Notes: generated by a model from the sequence alone, not told the origin. A stretch of DNA of 64,000 nucleotides from Candidatus Stoquefichus sp. SB1 (GCF_001244545.1 NZ_LN852692.1:1-64000); one strand, 5' to 3'; shown: positions 22,370 to 31,675, counted from the first letter of the stretch. Numbers and translations are program-made.

Positions 22370-23380
22370 ATGAATGAAGTCAGGTTAGGAAGAACTGGTA
22401 TTGTTGTGAATAAGAATGGTTTTGGGGCTTTACCAGTCCAGCGTGTTTCAATGGAAGAAGCAGATATTATTTTAAAAAAAGCCTATGCACATGGTATTCG
22501 CTTTTTTGATTCTGCAAGAGCATATAGCGATAGTGAAGAAAAGATTGGTCATGCATTGAGTGATGTTAGGGAGAATATTTATATTTCAACAAAGACAATG
22601 GCAACGACTGTTGAAGATTTTTGGAAAGATCTTGATATGAGTTTAAAAATGCTGAAAACGGATTATATTGATATTTATCAGTTCCATAATCCCTCTTTTT
22701 GTCCAAAACCTAATGATGGAACAGGTTTGTATGAAGCCATGTTAGATGCTAAACAACAAGGGAAGATTCATTTTATTGGGATTACCAATCATGGAATCAA
22801 TGTTGCAAAAGAAGCATTAGAGTCAGGACTCTATGATACTTTGCAGTTCCCATTTAGTTACTTGGCAAGTGAAAAGGAAGAAGCATTGGTTCGCTTATGC
22901 GAGGAAAAGGATATTGGTTTTATTTGTATGAAAGCTTTATCAGGAGGATTGATTTCACGTAGTGATGCAGCTTATGCATATATCAATGAATATGCGAATG
23001 CATTGCCTATTTGGGGAATTCAAAAAGAAAGTGAATTGGATGAATTTATTAGCTATCAGGATCAACCACCTGTAATGAATGATGAAATCAAGGCTATTAT
23101 TGCACATGACCAAAAAGAGTTGGCAGGTCATTTCTGTCGTGGCTGTGGTTATTGTATGCCTTGTCCTCAAGGGATTATTATTAATCAATGTGCACGTATG
23201 TCTTTAATGTTAAGAAGAGCACCAGCAGCCGGATGGTTATCTGAAAAATGGCAGGCTGAAATGAAAAAGATAGAAAATTGTATACATTGTGGTCAATGTA
23301 TGCGACATTGTCCATATGAATTGAATACACCAGAATTATTACAAAAAAATTATGAAGATTATCAAACATTTTTAAAATAG
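22370..23380 (+). CDS. Aldo/keto reductase with C-terminal ferredoxin-type cysteines
   Basis: 336 residues. AKR barrel: RLGRTGIVVNKNGFGALPVQ, catalytic Asp/Tyr in FFDSARAYSDSE (about 44-55), IHFIGITNHG. The C-terminal ~80 residues hold two cysteine clusters, CRGCGYCMPCPQG (near 251) and CIHCGQCMRHCPYE (near 303), as in iron-sulfur AKRs. Probably reduces a carbonyl compound in the cytoplasm with an electron-transfer module. First gene after the MerR promoter; 9 bases before a second AKR. Confidence 0.9.
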   Translation: MNEVRLGRTGIVVNKNGFGALPVQRVSMEEADIILKKAYAHGIRFFDSARAYSDSEEKIGHALSDVRENIYISTKTMATTVEDFWKDLDMSLKMLKTDYIDIYQFHNPSFCPKPNDGTGLYEAMLDAKQQGKIHFIGITNHGINVAKEALESGLYDTLQFPFSYLASEKEEALVRLCEEKDIGFICMKALSGGLISRSDAAYAYINEYANALPIWGIQKESELDEFISYQDQPPVMNDEIKAIIAHDQKELAGHFCRGCGYCMPCPQGIIINQCARMSLMLRRAPAAGWLSEKWQAEMKKIENCIHCGQCMRHCPYELNTPELLQKNYEDYQTFLK

Positions 23381-23389
23381 GAGAAAAAA

Positions 23390-24538
23390 ATGAAATATAG
23401 AAAATTAGGTCGAAGCAACATAGAAGTGAGTGAAGTTTCTATTGGTTGTGAAGGATTGATGGAAAAAAGTGATGAAGAGGTTAAACGTTTTGTTGATGAG
23501 GCTCATCAGCTAGGAGTCAATTTTATTGATTTTTATTCTTCTAATCCCACTGCAAGAAGTGCTTTTGGAAAAGCAATCAAAGGACAACGTAAGGATTGGA
23601 TTATTGAAGGACATTTATGTTCAGTATGGAAAAATGATCAGTATTTACGTACTCGTAAAATGAGTGAAGTCAAGGCTGGATTTGAGGATTTATTGACACG
23701 TTTACAAACTGATTATATTGATATAGGGATGATTCATTATGTTGATGGTGAAAAAGATTTTCAAGAGGTTTTTCAAGGTGAAGTGATAGCCTATGCACAA
23801 GAATTAAAAAAACAGGGAAAAATTCATTTCATTGGACTCAGTTCACATAATCCAGTGATTGCGATGAAAGCTATTCAAACAGGTTTGATTGATGTTTTGT
23901 TGTTTTCTATTAATCCTTGTTATGACATGCAGCCAGCAAGTGAAAATGTAGATGATTTATGGGCTGATGAAAATTATGAAAAACCATTAACCAATATTGA
24001 TCCAGATCGTCAGGCCCTTTATGAACTCTGTGAAAAAGATAATATTGCTATTACTGTTATGAAAGCATTTGGTGGTGGTGATTTGTTGGATGCTAATCTT
24101 TCACCATTTGGGGTTGCGATGACGCCACAACAGTGTATTCATTATTGTTTAACGCGTCCAGGAGTTGTTTCAGTTATGGCTGGAGCACATAATATTGCCG
24201 AATTAAAGGCTTCTGTGAGTTATTGTACAGCGTCTCCTCAAGAAAGGGATTATGCTCCTGTTTTATCTTGTATACCAAAACATAGCTTTATTGGTAATTG
24301 TGTCTATTGTGGACATTGTGCACCTTGTGTAAAAGGTATTGATGTTGCAAGTGTTAATAAATTTACTGATTTATGTATTGCTCAAAAGAGCGTCCCAGAA
24401 ACAGTGAGAGAACATTATGAGGCATTATCACATCATGCCAGTGAGTGTATTGAATGTGGTATGTGTATGCGTAATTGTCCTTTTCAGGTAGAGATTATTT
24501 CTAAACTTAAAAAAGCAGTTGAAATATTTGGAAAATAA
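23390..24538 (+). CDS. Second aldo/keto reductase with ferredoxin-type cysteines
   Basis: 382 residues, same architecture as its neighbour but clearly divergent. Start KYRKLGRSNIEVSEVSIGC; the expected catalytic region reads FIDFYSSNPTARSAFG, so the usual D-x4-Y arrangement is altered. C-terminal clusters CVYCGHCAPCVKG (near 304) and CIECGMCMRNCPF (near 353). Co-transcribed with the first AKR; the two may act on related substrates or form a heteromer (inference). Confidence 0.88.
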   Translation: MKYRKLGRSNIEVSEVSIGCEGLMEKSDEEVKRFVDEAHQLGVNFIDFYSSNPTARSAFGKAIKGQRKDWIIEGHLCSVWKNDQYLRTRKMSEVKAGFEDLLTRLQTDYIDIGMIHYVDGEKDFQEVFQGEVIAYAQELKKQGKIHFIGLSSHNPVIAMKAIQTGLIDVLLFSINPCYDMQPASENVDDLWADENYEKPLTNIDPDRQALYELCEKDNIAITVMKAFGGGDLLDANLSPFGVAMTPQQCIHYCLTRPGVVSVMAGAHNIAELKASVSYCTASPQERDYAPVLSCIPKHSFIGNCVYCGHCAPCVKGIDVASVNKFTDLCIAQKSVPETVREHYEALSHHASECIECGMCMRNCPFQVEIISKLKKAVEIFGK

Positions 24539-24552
24539 GATAGAATATTGAC

Positions 24553-24578
24553 AAAAGCAAGATAATATTCTTGCTTTT
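24553..24578 (+). terminator. Probable terminator after the AKR pair
   Basis: Ten-base-pair stem AAAAGCAAGA/TCTTGCTTTT with a six-base loop. The T-tract is only the TTTT of the stem, so termination may be partial; it could instead serve as an operator for the next MerR gene. Confidence 0.55.
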
Positions 24579-24637
24579 GATGGTTATAATTCAAAATGAT
24601 GCTGATAGATAAGAAACAATCAGAGAAGGTGAATGGA

Positions 24638-25000
24638 ATGAAAATTAATGAAGTGAGTTTGCAGTTCAAGATTAGCCAAGATACCTTACGCTATTATGAA
24701 AAAATCGGATTATTGGGTCCCATACTTAAAGATAAATGTGGCAATCGAGATTATCGGGATAAGGACATTCAACGCTTGAAGTTTCTCAAATGCATGCGTG
24801 AGGCAGGATTAAGTATTCATGTTTTACAAGAATATATTGCCTTATATAATCAAGGTGATAAAACAAGAGAAGAAAGAAGAAATCTTTTAATTTCACAAAG
24901 AGATCATTTTATTGAGAAAAAAGCATGTATACAAAAGTCTATTGAACAATTAAATCATAAAATTGAAAATGATGAAGAATTATTAAATAAACATATTTAA
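24638..25000 (+). CDS. Second MerR family regulator, AdhR/NmlR-like
   Basis: 120 residues from ATG 24638 (GAAGGTG upstream). ISQDTLRYYEKIGLLGP winged helix, Cys52 at the same site as the first MerR protein (FLKCMREAG), plus Cys34. Paralogue of the 21867 gene. It is followed after nine bases by an ECF S component, so the regulator may control uptake genes or the AKR pair. Confidence 0.87.
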   Translation: MKINEVSLQFKISQDTLRYYEKIGLLGPILKDKCGNRDYRDKDIQRLKFLKCMREAGLSIHVLQEYIALYNQGDKTREERRNLLISQRDHFIEKKACIQKSIEQLNHKIENDEELLNKHI

Positions 25001-25009
25001 GGAGGCTAT

Positions 25010-25564
25010 ATGAAAACAAGAAAGATAACATTTGGTGCAATGTGCCTAGCTATATCATTGCTTTTACCACAAGTTTTTCACCTGATTGGTATGCAGCAGG
25101 CAGGCTCAATATTTTTACCAATGCATATTCCTATTTTTATTGGAGGAATGTTGTTAGGACCTATTTATGGGTTATTTTTAGGTATCTTCGCACCTTTAAC
25201 AAGTTTTGTAGTAACAGGTATGCCAACAGCACAAAGAGTTCTTTTTATGATGTGTGAATTGGCAACATATGGAATGATAAGTGGTTTATTATTCCATCAA
25301 TTTCATTTTTCTAAAAAAAGATGGGGGTCACTGTTAGCTTTATTAATAGCGATGTTAGCTGGAAGAGTTGTCTATGGTATTGTTATTGCAATAGCAACTT
25401 ATTTATTTCAAATGCCACTTGGCGGAATTGAGGCTGTTATAATGGCTACAATGACAGGTGTTCCTGGAATGATTCTCCAATTTATTTTTGTACCATTGAT
25501 TGTGACAATGATTGATAAAGGAGGATATTTTCATGAACCTGAAAGAATTGCAAAAAAAGCTTAA
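25010..25564 (+). CDS. ECF transporter S component (substrate unknown)
   Basis: 184 residues, about six membrane helices. The N-terminal ITFGAMCLAISLLLPQVFH, the FLPMHIPIFIGGMLLGPIYGLFLGIFAPL segment and the central GMP motif are typical of energy-coupling-factor substrate-binding subunits. It would join shared EcfA/EcfT modules encoded elsewhere. Overlaps the next gene by 32 bases. Substrate cannot be told from the sequence. Confidence 0.85.
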   Translation: MKTRKITFGAMCLAISLLLPQVFHLIGMQQAGSIFLPMHIPIFIGGMLLGPIYGLFLGIFAPLTSFVVTGMPTAQRVLFMMCELATYGMISGLLFHQFHFSKKRWGSLLALLIAMLAGRVVYGIVIAIATYLFQMPLGGIEAVIMATMTGVPGMILQFIFVPLIVTMIDKGGYFHEPERIAKKA

Positions 25565-25955
25565 ATCAGAAGATTACACATTAATTGCAGATAGGAATGG
25601 GGAACTTTATGTTTCTTATCAGCGTGGGATTGCGCCAATACTTAATCCAATGAAAGAACAGCAGAATTTCTTTAAAGATGCAATAGTGGTTGATAAAGTA
25701 ATCGGAAAAGCAACAGCCATGTTATTAGTTTTATCAGAAGTGAGATATATTTATGCGTATATATTAAGTCAAAAAGCAAAAGATATTTTAGATCAATATC
25801 ATATTGATTATGATTATGAAAAAATAGTTGATTATATTGAAAATAGAGACCATACAGGAATGTGTCCAATGGAAATGACTGTTGCCCAGTTATCAGATCT
25901 TCATGAGGCCTTTATTGCTTTAGTTGCTAAACAACAAGCTTTATTCAATCAGTAA
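25533..25955 (+). CDS. DUF1893 family protein
   Basis: 140 residues from ATG 25533 with AAAGGAGGA upstream, inside the end of the S-component gene. Ends with the family-type IENRDHTGMCPMEMTV. DUF1893 proteins resemble nucleoside/ADP-ribose-type deaminase folds with conserved Cys (C-P-x-E) but have no assigned role. Coupling with an ECF S component suggests a role in using the imported compound (inference). Confidence 0.78.
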   Translation: MNLKELQKKLKSEDYTLIADRNGELYVSYQRGIAPILNPMKEQQNFFKDAIVVDKVIGKATAMLLVLSEVRYIYAYILSQKAKDILDQYHIDYDYEKIVDYIENRDHTGMCPMEMTVAQLSDLHEAFIALVAKQQALFNQ

Positions 25956-25966
25956 AGGAGAAGTCT

Positions 25967-27313
25967 ATGTTTCATTTCAAAACAGATTTATTGAAAGATC
26001 ATATCTTAAAGTCATTACTTATTTTTGCTATACCAATATTAATTTCAAATATTTTTCAACAACTTTATAATACAATGGATACAATGATTGTTGGTAATGT
26101 GTTAGGTGATACATCTTTAGCAGCAATTGGAGCCTGCGCTGCTGTGTATGAGCTGCTTATAGGTTTTGCATTAGGTGTTGGGAATGGTTTATCTATTGTC
26201 ACTGCCAGAAGTTATGGTGCACATGATGAAGATTTATTAAAAAAATCTGTCGCAGGTTCACTGGTTATTGGAGTGATATTAACACTGATGATTATGTTGA
26301 TATCATTTGTGTTTTTATATCCGTTATTAGAACTGTTAAAGACACCAGTTGAAATTATAGATGAATCTTATTCTTATATTATCATTATTACAATGTTTGT
26401 TGGGGTTATGTTTGCTTATAATCTTTGTGCAGGATTATTAAGAGCAATTGGTAATAGTGTTATGCCATTAGTTTTTTTAATTATATCATCTCTCATTAAT
26501 ATTATATTAGATTTATTATTTATTACTCGTTATCAAATGGGAATTCAAGGTGCAGCAGTTGCAACTGTTATTGCACAAGGAATTTCATCATTATTATGTA
26601 TCTTTTATATTTATAAAAAATGTCCAATTTTGATTCCTAAACGTCAGCATTTCCAAATTGATATAGCACTCTATAAAGAATTGGCAGGTCAAGGTTTTTC
26701 AATGGGCTTTATGATGTGTATTGTTTCTGCTGGAACAGTTATACTCCAAAGTTCAATTAATAAATTAGGCTATTTGGTTATTGCTGGACATACAACTGCC
26801 CGTAAATTAAATTCTTTTTGTATGATGCCTTCTGGAACAATTGGTTTAGCATTAGCAACATTTGTATCACAAAATAAAGGTGCAAATCAGATTTCACGTA
26901 TACGTGAAGGTGTTAAATATGGACATTTGATTGCGATTGGATGGGGTGTCATTATTACTGTGATTTTGTGGTTTGCAGCCCCATTCTTAGTGAAGTTATT
27001 ATCTGGTTCTAGTGAACCAACCGTTATTGATAATGGAACATTGTATTTGAGAATCAATGCGCCGTTCTATGCAGTTTTAGGTATTTTACTGAATTTAAGA
27101 AATTCACTTCAAGGATTAGGAATGAAGATTATTCCTTTGGTATCGAGTGTTATTGAATGTTTTGGAAAGATTATATTTGTCATTTTATTTATTCCGATAT
27201 TAGGATATTTGGGTGTTATTATATGTGAGCCAGTGATTTGGTGTTGCATGACTTTACAATTGGCATGGTCATTTTATCATAATCCTTATATAAAATCTGA
27301 TGATCCTCAATAA
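25967..27313 (+). CDS. MATE family efflux transporter
   Basis: 448 residues, 12 membrane helices. MATE start LLKSLLIFAIPILISNIFQQLYNTMDTMIVG, then GVGNGLSIVTARSYGAHDE and mirrored GAAVATVIAQGISSLLC. Exports drugs or cations in exchange for Na+ or H+. Eleven bases after the DUF1893 gene with AAAGGAGAAG, so likely in the same operon. Confidence 0.93.
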   Translation: MFHFKTDLLKDHILKSLLIFAIPILISNIFQQLYNTMDTMIVGNVLGDTSLAAIGACAAVYELLIGFALGVGNGLSIVTARSYGAHDEDLLKKSVAGSLVIGVILTLMIMLISFVFLYPLLELLKTPVEIIDESYSYIIIITMFVGVMFAYNLCAGLLRAIGNSVMPLVFLIISSLINIILDLLFITRYQMGIQGAAVATVIAQGISSLLCIFYIYKKCPILIPKRQHFQIDIALYKELAGQGFSMGFMMCIVSAGTVILQSSINKLGYLVIAGHTTARKLNSFCMMPSGTIGLALATFVSQNKGANQISRIREGVKYGHLIAIGWGVIITVILWFAAPFLVKLLSGSSEPTVIDNGTLYLRINAPFYAVLGILLNLRNSLQGLGMKIIPLVSSVIECFGKIIFVILFIPILGYLGVIICEPVIWCCMTLQLAWSFYHNPYIKSDDPQ

Positions 27314-27336
27314 ATAATAAGACAAGGAGGAAAAAA

Positions 27337-28434
27337 ATGAATCGATTATTTTTTGTTTTACCCCTGTTCCTTATATTTCCATTAGGTTTTTATTTCTATT
27401 TTTTCTTTAAACATATATTACTTTTCTTTATAACTGATTTATCACTATGGATAAAAGTTATACTTGTGATTGTTACTATTTTATTTGTCACTCCAGCAAC
27501 CCATATTTTTGGATTTTGGGCGGTGATTGTTTTACATCTCTTTGCATTTGGACTCATGACTGATTTTGTTGTATGGGCATGTGGAAAATATATTGTTCAT
27601 CAAAAGATCTTAATGGCTATTTATCAGTTAGGATTGATTCCTTTATTATGTTTATTTATTGTTTTAGGATACGGTTATTGGAATATGAAGAATGTTCATC
27701 AGGTTGATTATACTGTGACAACACATAAAAACATAAAACAAGATTATCGTTTGGCACTCATCACTGATCTTCATTTTGGTAATACTATGAATAAAAAAGA
27801 ACTTCAGGAGTATTGTCAAAAAATATCTGATTTAAAACCTGATATTGTTTTATTGGGTGGTGATATTGTTGATGAGCGCTCAACTTATCAGGAAATGTTA
27901 GATGCTTTTTCTTGTCTTAGTCAGATCGATAATCAATTTGGCATCTATTATGTTTATGGTAATCATGATCAGGCACGATATTTAGACCAACCACCTTTTT
28001 CTTTAGAACAACTTCAACAGGCAATTGAAGATAATGATATTCAAATTCTTTTAGATACATCGTTGCGAATTCAAGATGATTTGACAATTGTTGGAAGAAA
28101 TGATCGTGGATTAGGACAAAGACAGAGTTCTCAAATACTTTTAAGTGATGTTCATCATGATGATTTTGTAGTGATGCTTGATCATCAGCCAGTTGATTTA
28201 AAAATTAATGATCAATTGAAATGTGCTCTTCAGTTATCTGGACATACTCATGGTGGTCAAATGTTTCCAGTTGGATTGATAAGTGATATTTTAGGATTTG
28301 GTGAAATGAACTATGGTTATCGTCAAATGGATTATATGCAAGTCATTGTTTCATCTGGTATTGCTGGATGGGGTTATCCATTACGAACAGGGTCACATTC
28401 TGAATATGTGATTGTTGATGTGGTTAAACAATAA
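27337..28434 (+). CDS. Membrane-anchored metallophosphoesterase (YkuE-like)
   Basis: 365 residues. Four hydrophobic N-terminal segments (to about residue 115) and a calcineurin-like domain: ITDLHFGN (D143/H145), GGDIVDE (near 172), YGNHD (near 207), SGHTHGGQMFP (near 303) and GWGYPLRTGS. Metal-dependent phosphodiesterase with its catalytic domain outside the membrane or at its surface. Convergent with ytaF, overlapping it by 11 bases at the 3' ends. Confidence 0.9.
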   Translation: MNRLFFVLPLFLIFPLGFYFYFFFKHILLFFITDLSLWIKVILVIVTILFVTPATHIFGFWAVIVLHLFAFGLMTDFVVWACGKYIVHQKILMAIYQLGLIPLLCLFIVLGYGYWNMKNVHQVDYTVTTHKNIKQDYRLALITDLHFGNTMNKKELQEYCQKISDLKPDIVLLGGDIVDERSTYQEMLDAFSCLSQIDNQFGIYYVYGNHDQARYLDQPPFSLEQLQQAIEDNDIQILLDTSLRIQDDLTIVGRNDRGLGQRQSSQILLSDVHHDDFVVMLDHQPVDLKINDQLKCALQLSGHTHGGQMFPVGLISDILGFGEMNYGYRQMDYMQVIVSSGIAGWGYPLRTGSHSEYVIVDVVKQ

Positions 28435-28972
28435 ATTCATAGAGTCCTAACAAAAGAATCATAAGACTTGATAATAATGGAGCAAATGATTGAATTTTAT
28501 TTAATAACAATGATTGTCTTAAGGCTTGAGATATTGCGATAAAAAATAATGAAATAAAAAAGGTAAGTAAACATGTTGATGCATAAGGAAGGCCTGTTAT
28601 ACTTGCGCCTAGACTTAAACCAATGTTATTAATAGAAAGAGTCATACCTAATAAACCAGTTTCTTTCCAAGATAGATTATGAGTTTTGATTATGAATAAT
28701 GATTCAGAACTATTTGGTTTTTGAAATAACATAATCATTCCTATCAGGATCATAAACAGAGCACCGATATGATTAGCTGTATCTACAGAAATAAAAGAGA
28801 GAATATAATGTCCTAATTTCATAGATAAAAATGTTCCTAGGGTTGTTAACAATGCAATGAATAGATTTTGATAAAAAGATATACGAATATTTTTCATACT
28901 ATAAGATAAACCTAGTAATAAGCAATCAATATTAGCAGAAAAGGTTAAAAAAATAACAGAGAAAAAATGCAT
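28424..28972 (-). CDS. ytaF: Sporulation membrane protein YtaF (MntP-like fold)
   Basis: 182 residues from ATG 28972 (GAGGTGAC upstream). Six membrane helices; FLTFSANIDCLLLGLSYSMKNIRI start and internal repeat LGMTLSINNIGLSLGASITGL match YtaF, a relative of manganese exporter MntP. Expressed during sporulation in Bacillus. Tail-to-tail with the metallophosphoesterase gene. Confidence 0.85.
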   Translation of the reverse strand: MHFFSVIFLTFSANIDCLLLGLSYSMKNIRISFYQNLFIALLTTLGTFLSMKLGHYILSFISVDTANHIGALFMILIGMIMLFQKPNSSESLFIIKTHNLSWKETGLLGMTLSINNIGLSLGASITGLPYASTCLLTFFISLFFIAISQALRQSLLLNKIQSFAPLLSSLMILLLGLYEFIV

Positions 28973-29144
28973 AAAGTCACCTCTCTTTATGATATGACAA
29001 AAAATAAATTGTGCTATCAATTGCTCTTATATTTTAATAGCATCAGGATAAATATCTTATTACTAAAAAAATAAAGATGCATGTGATATGTATCTTTGTT
29101 TTTTGTCTATATAAACTCATTATGAGTTATAATAATGGTATTGT

Positions 29145-29762
29145 TTATTGATCAGGATTATTTTCCTGTACAGGAGGGGTTGTATTGGATGGAGATTCAT
29201 CCTGATTGGTATTGTCATTTTCAGGTTGCTCAGTCTTAGGAGAATCACTTTCAGATTGCGCTGGAGTGCTTGATTGAGGCGTTTGTGTTTCTGATTGGTT
29301 TTCTTGAATTTGTTGTTTAAGATCATTAATTTCATTTTGTTGTTTTGTATAATAATCATATGCAATGTATCCACCTACACAGATTCCAATCATTATAAAA
29401 AGACTGATTATCAATAAAAGAAGAGTTGAAAACCAAGAACGTTTTTTCTTTTCTTTCACTATTTTTTGAGGACGTTTTGTTTTGACTTTCTTTTTGACTT
29501 TTTTCTTAATTTTTGTTTTCGTCTTTGTTTTTTGACGTTGTTTTTGTGGAGATGGACTTGAAATTGTTTCTGGTTGATCAGTTGAAGGTTCTAAATTCTT
29601 TTTAGATAAATTTTGTTTATTCATCATTTTTGATTTTTGTTGTTTAATAGTTTCTTCTTTTGCATTTTTAATAGATTCATACTGTTCTATTTGAGATTGA
29701 GTATAATCTCTTTGAATGGTTTCTTCATTGTCATCATCAAATGTAAATCTTTTTTGACTCAT
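29145..29762 (-). CDS. Single-pass membrane protein with basic head and Pro/Ser/Thr/Gln-rich tail
   Basis: 205 residues from ATG 29762 (AAAGGGTGAT upstream). Cytoplasmic N-terminus is very Lys-rich (about residues 75-108, KTKTKIKKKVKKKVK), a single membrane helix sits at about 110-135, and the outer C-terminus is short coiled coil followed by low-complexity acidic Pro/Ser/Thr/Gln sequence. No known domain. Could interact with DNA or phospholipid inside and the wall outside; function unknown. Confidence 0.7.
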   Translation of the reverse strand: MSQKRFTFDDDNEETIQRDYTQSQIEQYESIKNAKEETIKQQKSKMMNKQNLSKKNLEPSTDQPETISSPSPQKQRQKTKTKTKIKKKVKKKVKTKRPQKIVKEKKKRSWFSTLLLLIISLFIMIGICVGGYIAYDYYTKQQNEINDLKQQIQENQSETQTPQSSTPAQSESDSPKTEQPENDNTNQDESPSNTTPPVQENNPDQ

Positions 29763-29832
29763 ATATATCACCCTTTTTTATTATTCCACGTTTTTGTGTC
29801 TTGAGTATGAAATAATTATTTTCATATGACTA

Positions 29833-29878
29833 TTGATTATTTGTTATATTAGTATTAGAATATACTTAGTAATACTAA
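29833..29878 (+). promoter_or_regulatory. padR promoter and palindromic operator
   Basis: TTGATT (29833-29838), 17-nt spacer, TAGAAT (29856-29861). A perfect inverted repeat TTAGTATTA (29849-29857) / TAATACTAA (29870-29878) with a 12-nt centre overlaps the -10, as expected for autorepression by a PadR dimer. Confidence 0.7.
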
Positions 29879-29897
29879 ATAGAAATGAAGTGAAAAA

Positions 29898-30245
29898 ATG
29901 AATGTGAAATATGAACGGCAATTGAAAAAAGGGGTTTTAGAGATTTTGGTATTGCAGCTGCTATCTCAAAAAAGAATGTATGGATATCAGCTGATTGTAG
30001 AGATGAAAGAAAAGAGTCAAGGTTTGTTTGAAATGAAAGAAGGAACACTTTATCCTATTCTTTATCGTTTAGAAGATGATGAACTTGTAAAAAGTGAATG
30101 GAGTGAACCTAAAGATAAGGAAGTCTCTAGAAAATACTATGTTATTACAAAGCAGGGAAATGAAGTGTTAAAAGAATTGAAATTATTGTGGGGAAATTTT
30201 TCAAAAACAGTAAATGATATGTTAGGGGATGATTGTTATGAATAA
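29898..30245 (+). CDS. PadR family transcriptional regulator
   Basis: 115 residues. KGVLEILVLQLLSQKRMYGYQLI, FEMKEGTLYPILYRLEDDELVKSEW and RKYYVITKQG are diagnostic of the PadR winged helix. Such regulators commonly sit before DUF1700-type membrane genes, as here. Autoregulation is suggested by the palindrome over its promoter. Confidence 0.93.
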   Translation: MNVKYERQLKKGVLEILVLQLLSQKRMYGYQLIVEMKEKSQGLFEMKEGTLYPILYRLEDDELVKSEWSEPKDKEVSRKYYVITKQGNEVLKELKLLWGNFSKTVNDMLGDDCYE

Positions 30246-30873
30246 AGAGAAGTATATAAAGATAGTCATGAAAAATTTAGGATGCTCAAAACAGCAGAAA
30301 CTGAAAATTAAAGCTGATTTAGAAAGTGATTTTGAAACAGCTCTTAAGATGGGAGAATCTTTAGAGGATATTATGCATAGAATGGGTGAACCTCAGGAAC
30401 TTGCTTGGGAATTCAATGATAATCTTGGTGTGACTAAAAAGAAATCACATAAAAAACTTATTTTAAGTGTATTCATAGGTGTAGTATGTGTATTGATTGC
30501 TGGCTTTTTCTATATACGTTCACAAATTCCTAAGACCAATCCAATTGGGACATCTGGAATATTTCAAGAAAGTCAATTAGAAGAGTGGAGTATTCAAACA
30601 ATTCAAAAGATGGATGACTATCAATACATCTATGATATGTCTGTTCCTCAAATGAAAAAAGCATTAACCAAAGAAAAATGGCAAGATGCATTAAATCAAT
30701 TAGGTGAATTAGGCTCTTTTAAAATAATAACTAGCCAATATTATGCAGAAGTTTCACAAAACAAAGAAATCCTGGCTGTTGGTGAAGTTGTTGCGTTATA
30801 TGATAAGAGAAGTGTAACGTATACATTGACTTTTGATAAAACGGGTCATATAGCAGGTGTTTATATGAAATAA
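30238..30873 (+). CDS. DUF1700-like membrane protein with extracytoplasmic DUF3887-like domain
   Basis: 211 residues from ATG 30238 (an alternative ATG lies at 30229). N-terminal helical region KADLESDFETALKMGESLEDIMHRMGEPQELAWEF is DUF1700-like; one membrane helix at about 78-97; outer domain (about 110-211) with the DUF3887 pattern. Overlaps padR by eight bases. Such proteins are often anti-sigma-like or envelope-stress partners; no role can be assigned. Confidence 0.78.
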   Translation: MNKEKYIKIVMKNLGCSKQQKLKIKADLESDFETALKMGESLEDIMHRMGEPQELAWEFNDNLGVTKKKSHKKLILSVFIGVVCVLIAGFFYIRSQIPKTNPIGTSGIFQESQLEEWSIQTIQKMDDYQYIYDMSVPQMKKALTKEKWQDALNQLGELGSFKIITSQYYAEVSQNKEILAVGEVVALYDKRSVTYTLTFDKTGHIAGVYMK

Positions 30874-30897
30874 TGATTGAATGAAAGGAAAATCAAT

Positions 30898-31644
30898 ATG
30901 TTAGTATGGGGATTATGTGGTTTATTTGCTGTTATGTCAATTCTCTTTTTGTTAGGAAAAGGAAGCTTTTTAATTGCTGGATATAATAGCGCGAGTGCGA
31001 GTGAAAAAGCAAAATATAATGAAAAGAAATTATGTCGTGTAATGGGCATAGGAATGGGGTTTATTGCATTAGGAATGCTTGCTGTTGCTTTGAATGAAGA
31101 TAAGGGAATTTTGTTTATGATGATAGGGCTGCTTAGTGGGATTCTTATTATGACATTTGCGACGAACTTTTGCTATAGTGAAGATTATATCGTTGAAATG
31201 AGTCAGCAATCTCATCATGCTTGGTATAAAAGAAAAGAAACATGGGGTTCAATGATAGGAATTGTCGTTGTTATTGTTGTTGGCATACTTATGTTTGTTG
31301 GAGATATTCATATTGATTATCAAGAACAAATGATTCAAATAGGAGCGACAATGACAAAATCAATGGATATTGAATATCAAGATATCAAATCAGTTGAATA
31401 TGTTGATAAACTAGATACGGGTCAAAGAACATTTGGAATTGGCAATGCTGTTATTGAAGCAGGTAAGTTTAAAAATAGTCAATTTGGTTCATATCGTCTT
31501 TATGCATATAAACAATGTCACACATATGTAGTTATCCATGTGAATGAAACGATTGTTGTTGTTAATCAAAAAACAGTAAATGAAACAAAAAAGATTTATG
31601 ATCAAATTCACTCATATATAGAAAAAAGCAATATAACTTCTTAA
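30898..31644 (+). CDS. DUF3784/PH-domain membrane protein
   Basis: 248 residues from ATG 30898 (AAAGGAA upstream). N-terminal DUF3784 with GKGSFLIAGYNSASASEKAKYNEKKLCR and three helices, then a fourth helix near 120 and a bacterial PH-like beta domain (FGIGNAVIEAGKFKNSQFGSYRLYAY near 175-200). Third gene of the padR operon, 24 bases after the previous gene. Function unknown. Confidence 0.75.
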   Translation: MLVWGLCGLFAVMSILFLLGKGSFLIAGYNSASASEKAKYNEKKLCRVMGIGMGFIALGMLAVALNEDKGILFMMIGLLSGILIMTFATNFCYSEDYIVEMSQQSHHAWYKRKETWGSMIGIVVVIVVGILMFVGDIHIDYQEQMIQIGATMTKSMDIEYQDIKSVEYVDKLDTGQRTFGIGNAVIEAGKFKNSQFGSYRLYAYKQCHTYVVIHVNETIVVVNQKTVNETKKIYDQIHSYIEKSNITS

Positions 31645-31662
31645 TAGTTACATTGCTTTTTT
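31622..31662 (+). terminator. Terminator of the padR operon
   Basis: AAAAAAGCAATATAAC pairs with GTTACATTGCTTTTTT with one mismatch, ending in a run of T residues; the stop codon lies in the loop. Confidence 0.85.
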
Positions 31663-31675
31663 TGAATAGATTATA

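Noticed and set aside
24547-24600. MerR-type promoter for the second MerR gene from TTGACA 24548 and TATAAT 24585
   Set aside because: The spacing is about 31 bases, too long even for MerR promoters; the sequence between is better read as a terminator-like stem.
29120-29374. Minus-strand 84-codon frame overlapping the Lys-rich membrane protein
   Set aside because: It is an out-of-frame shadow of the low-complexity coding region without its own start site.
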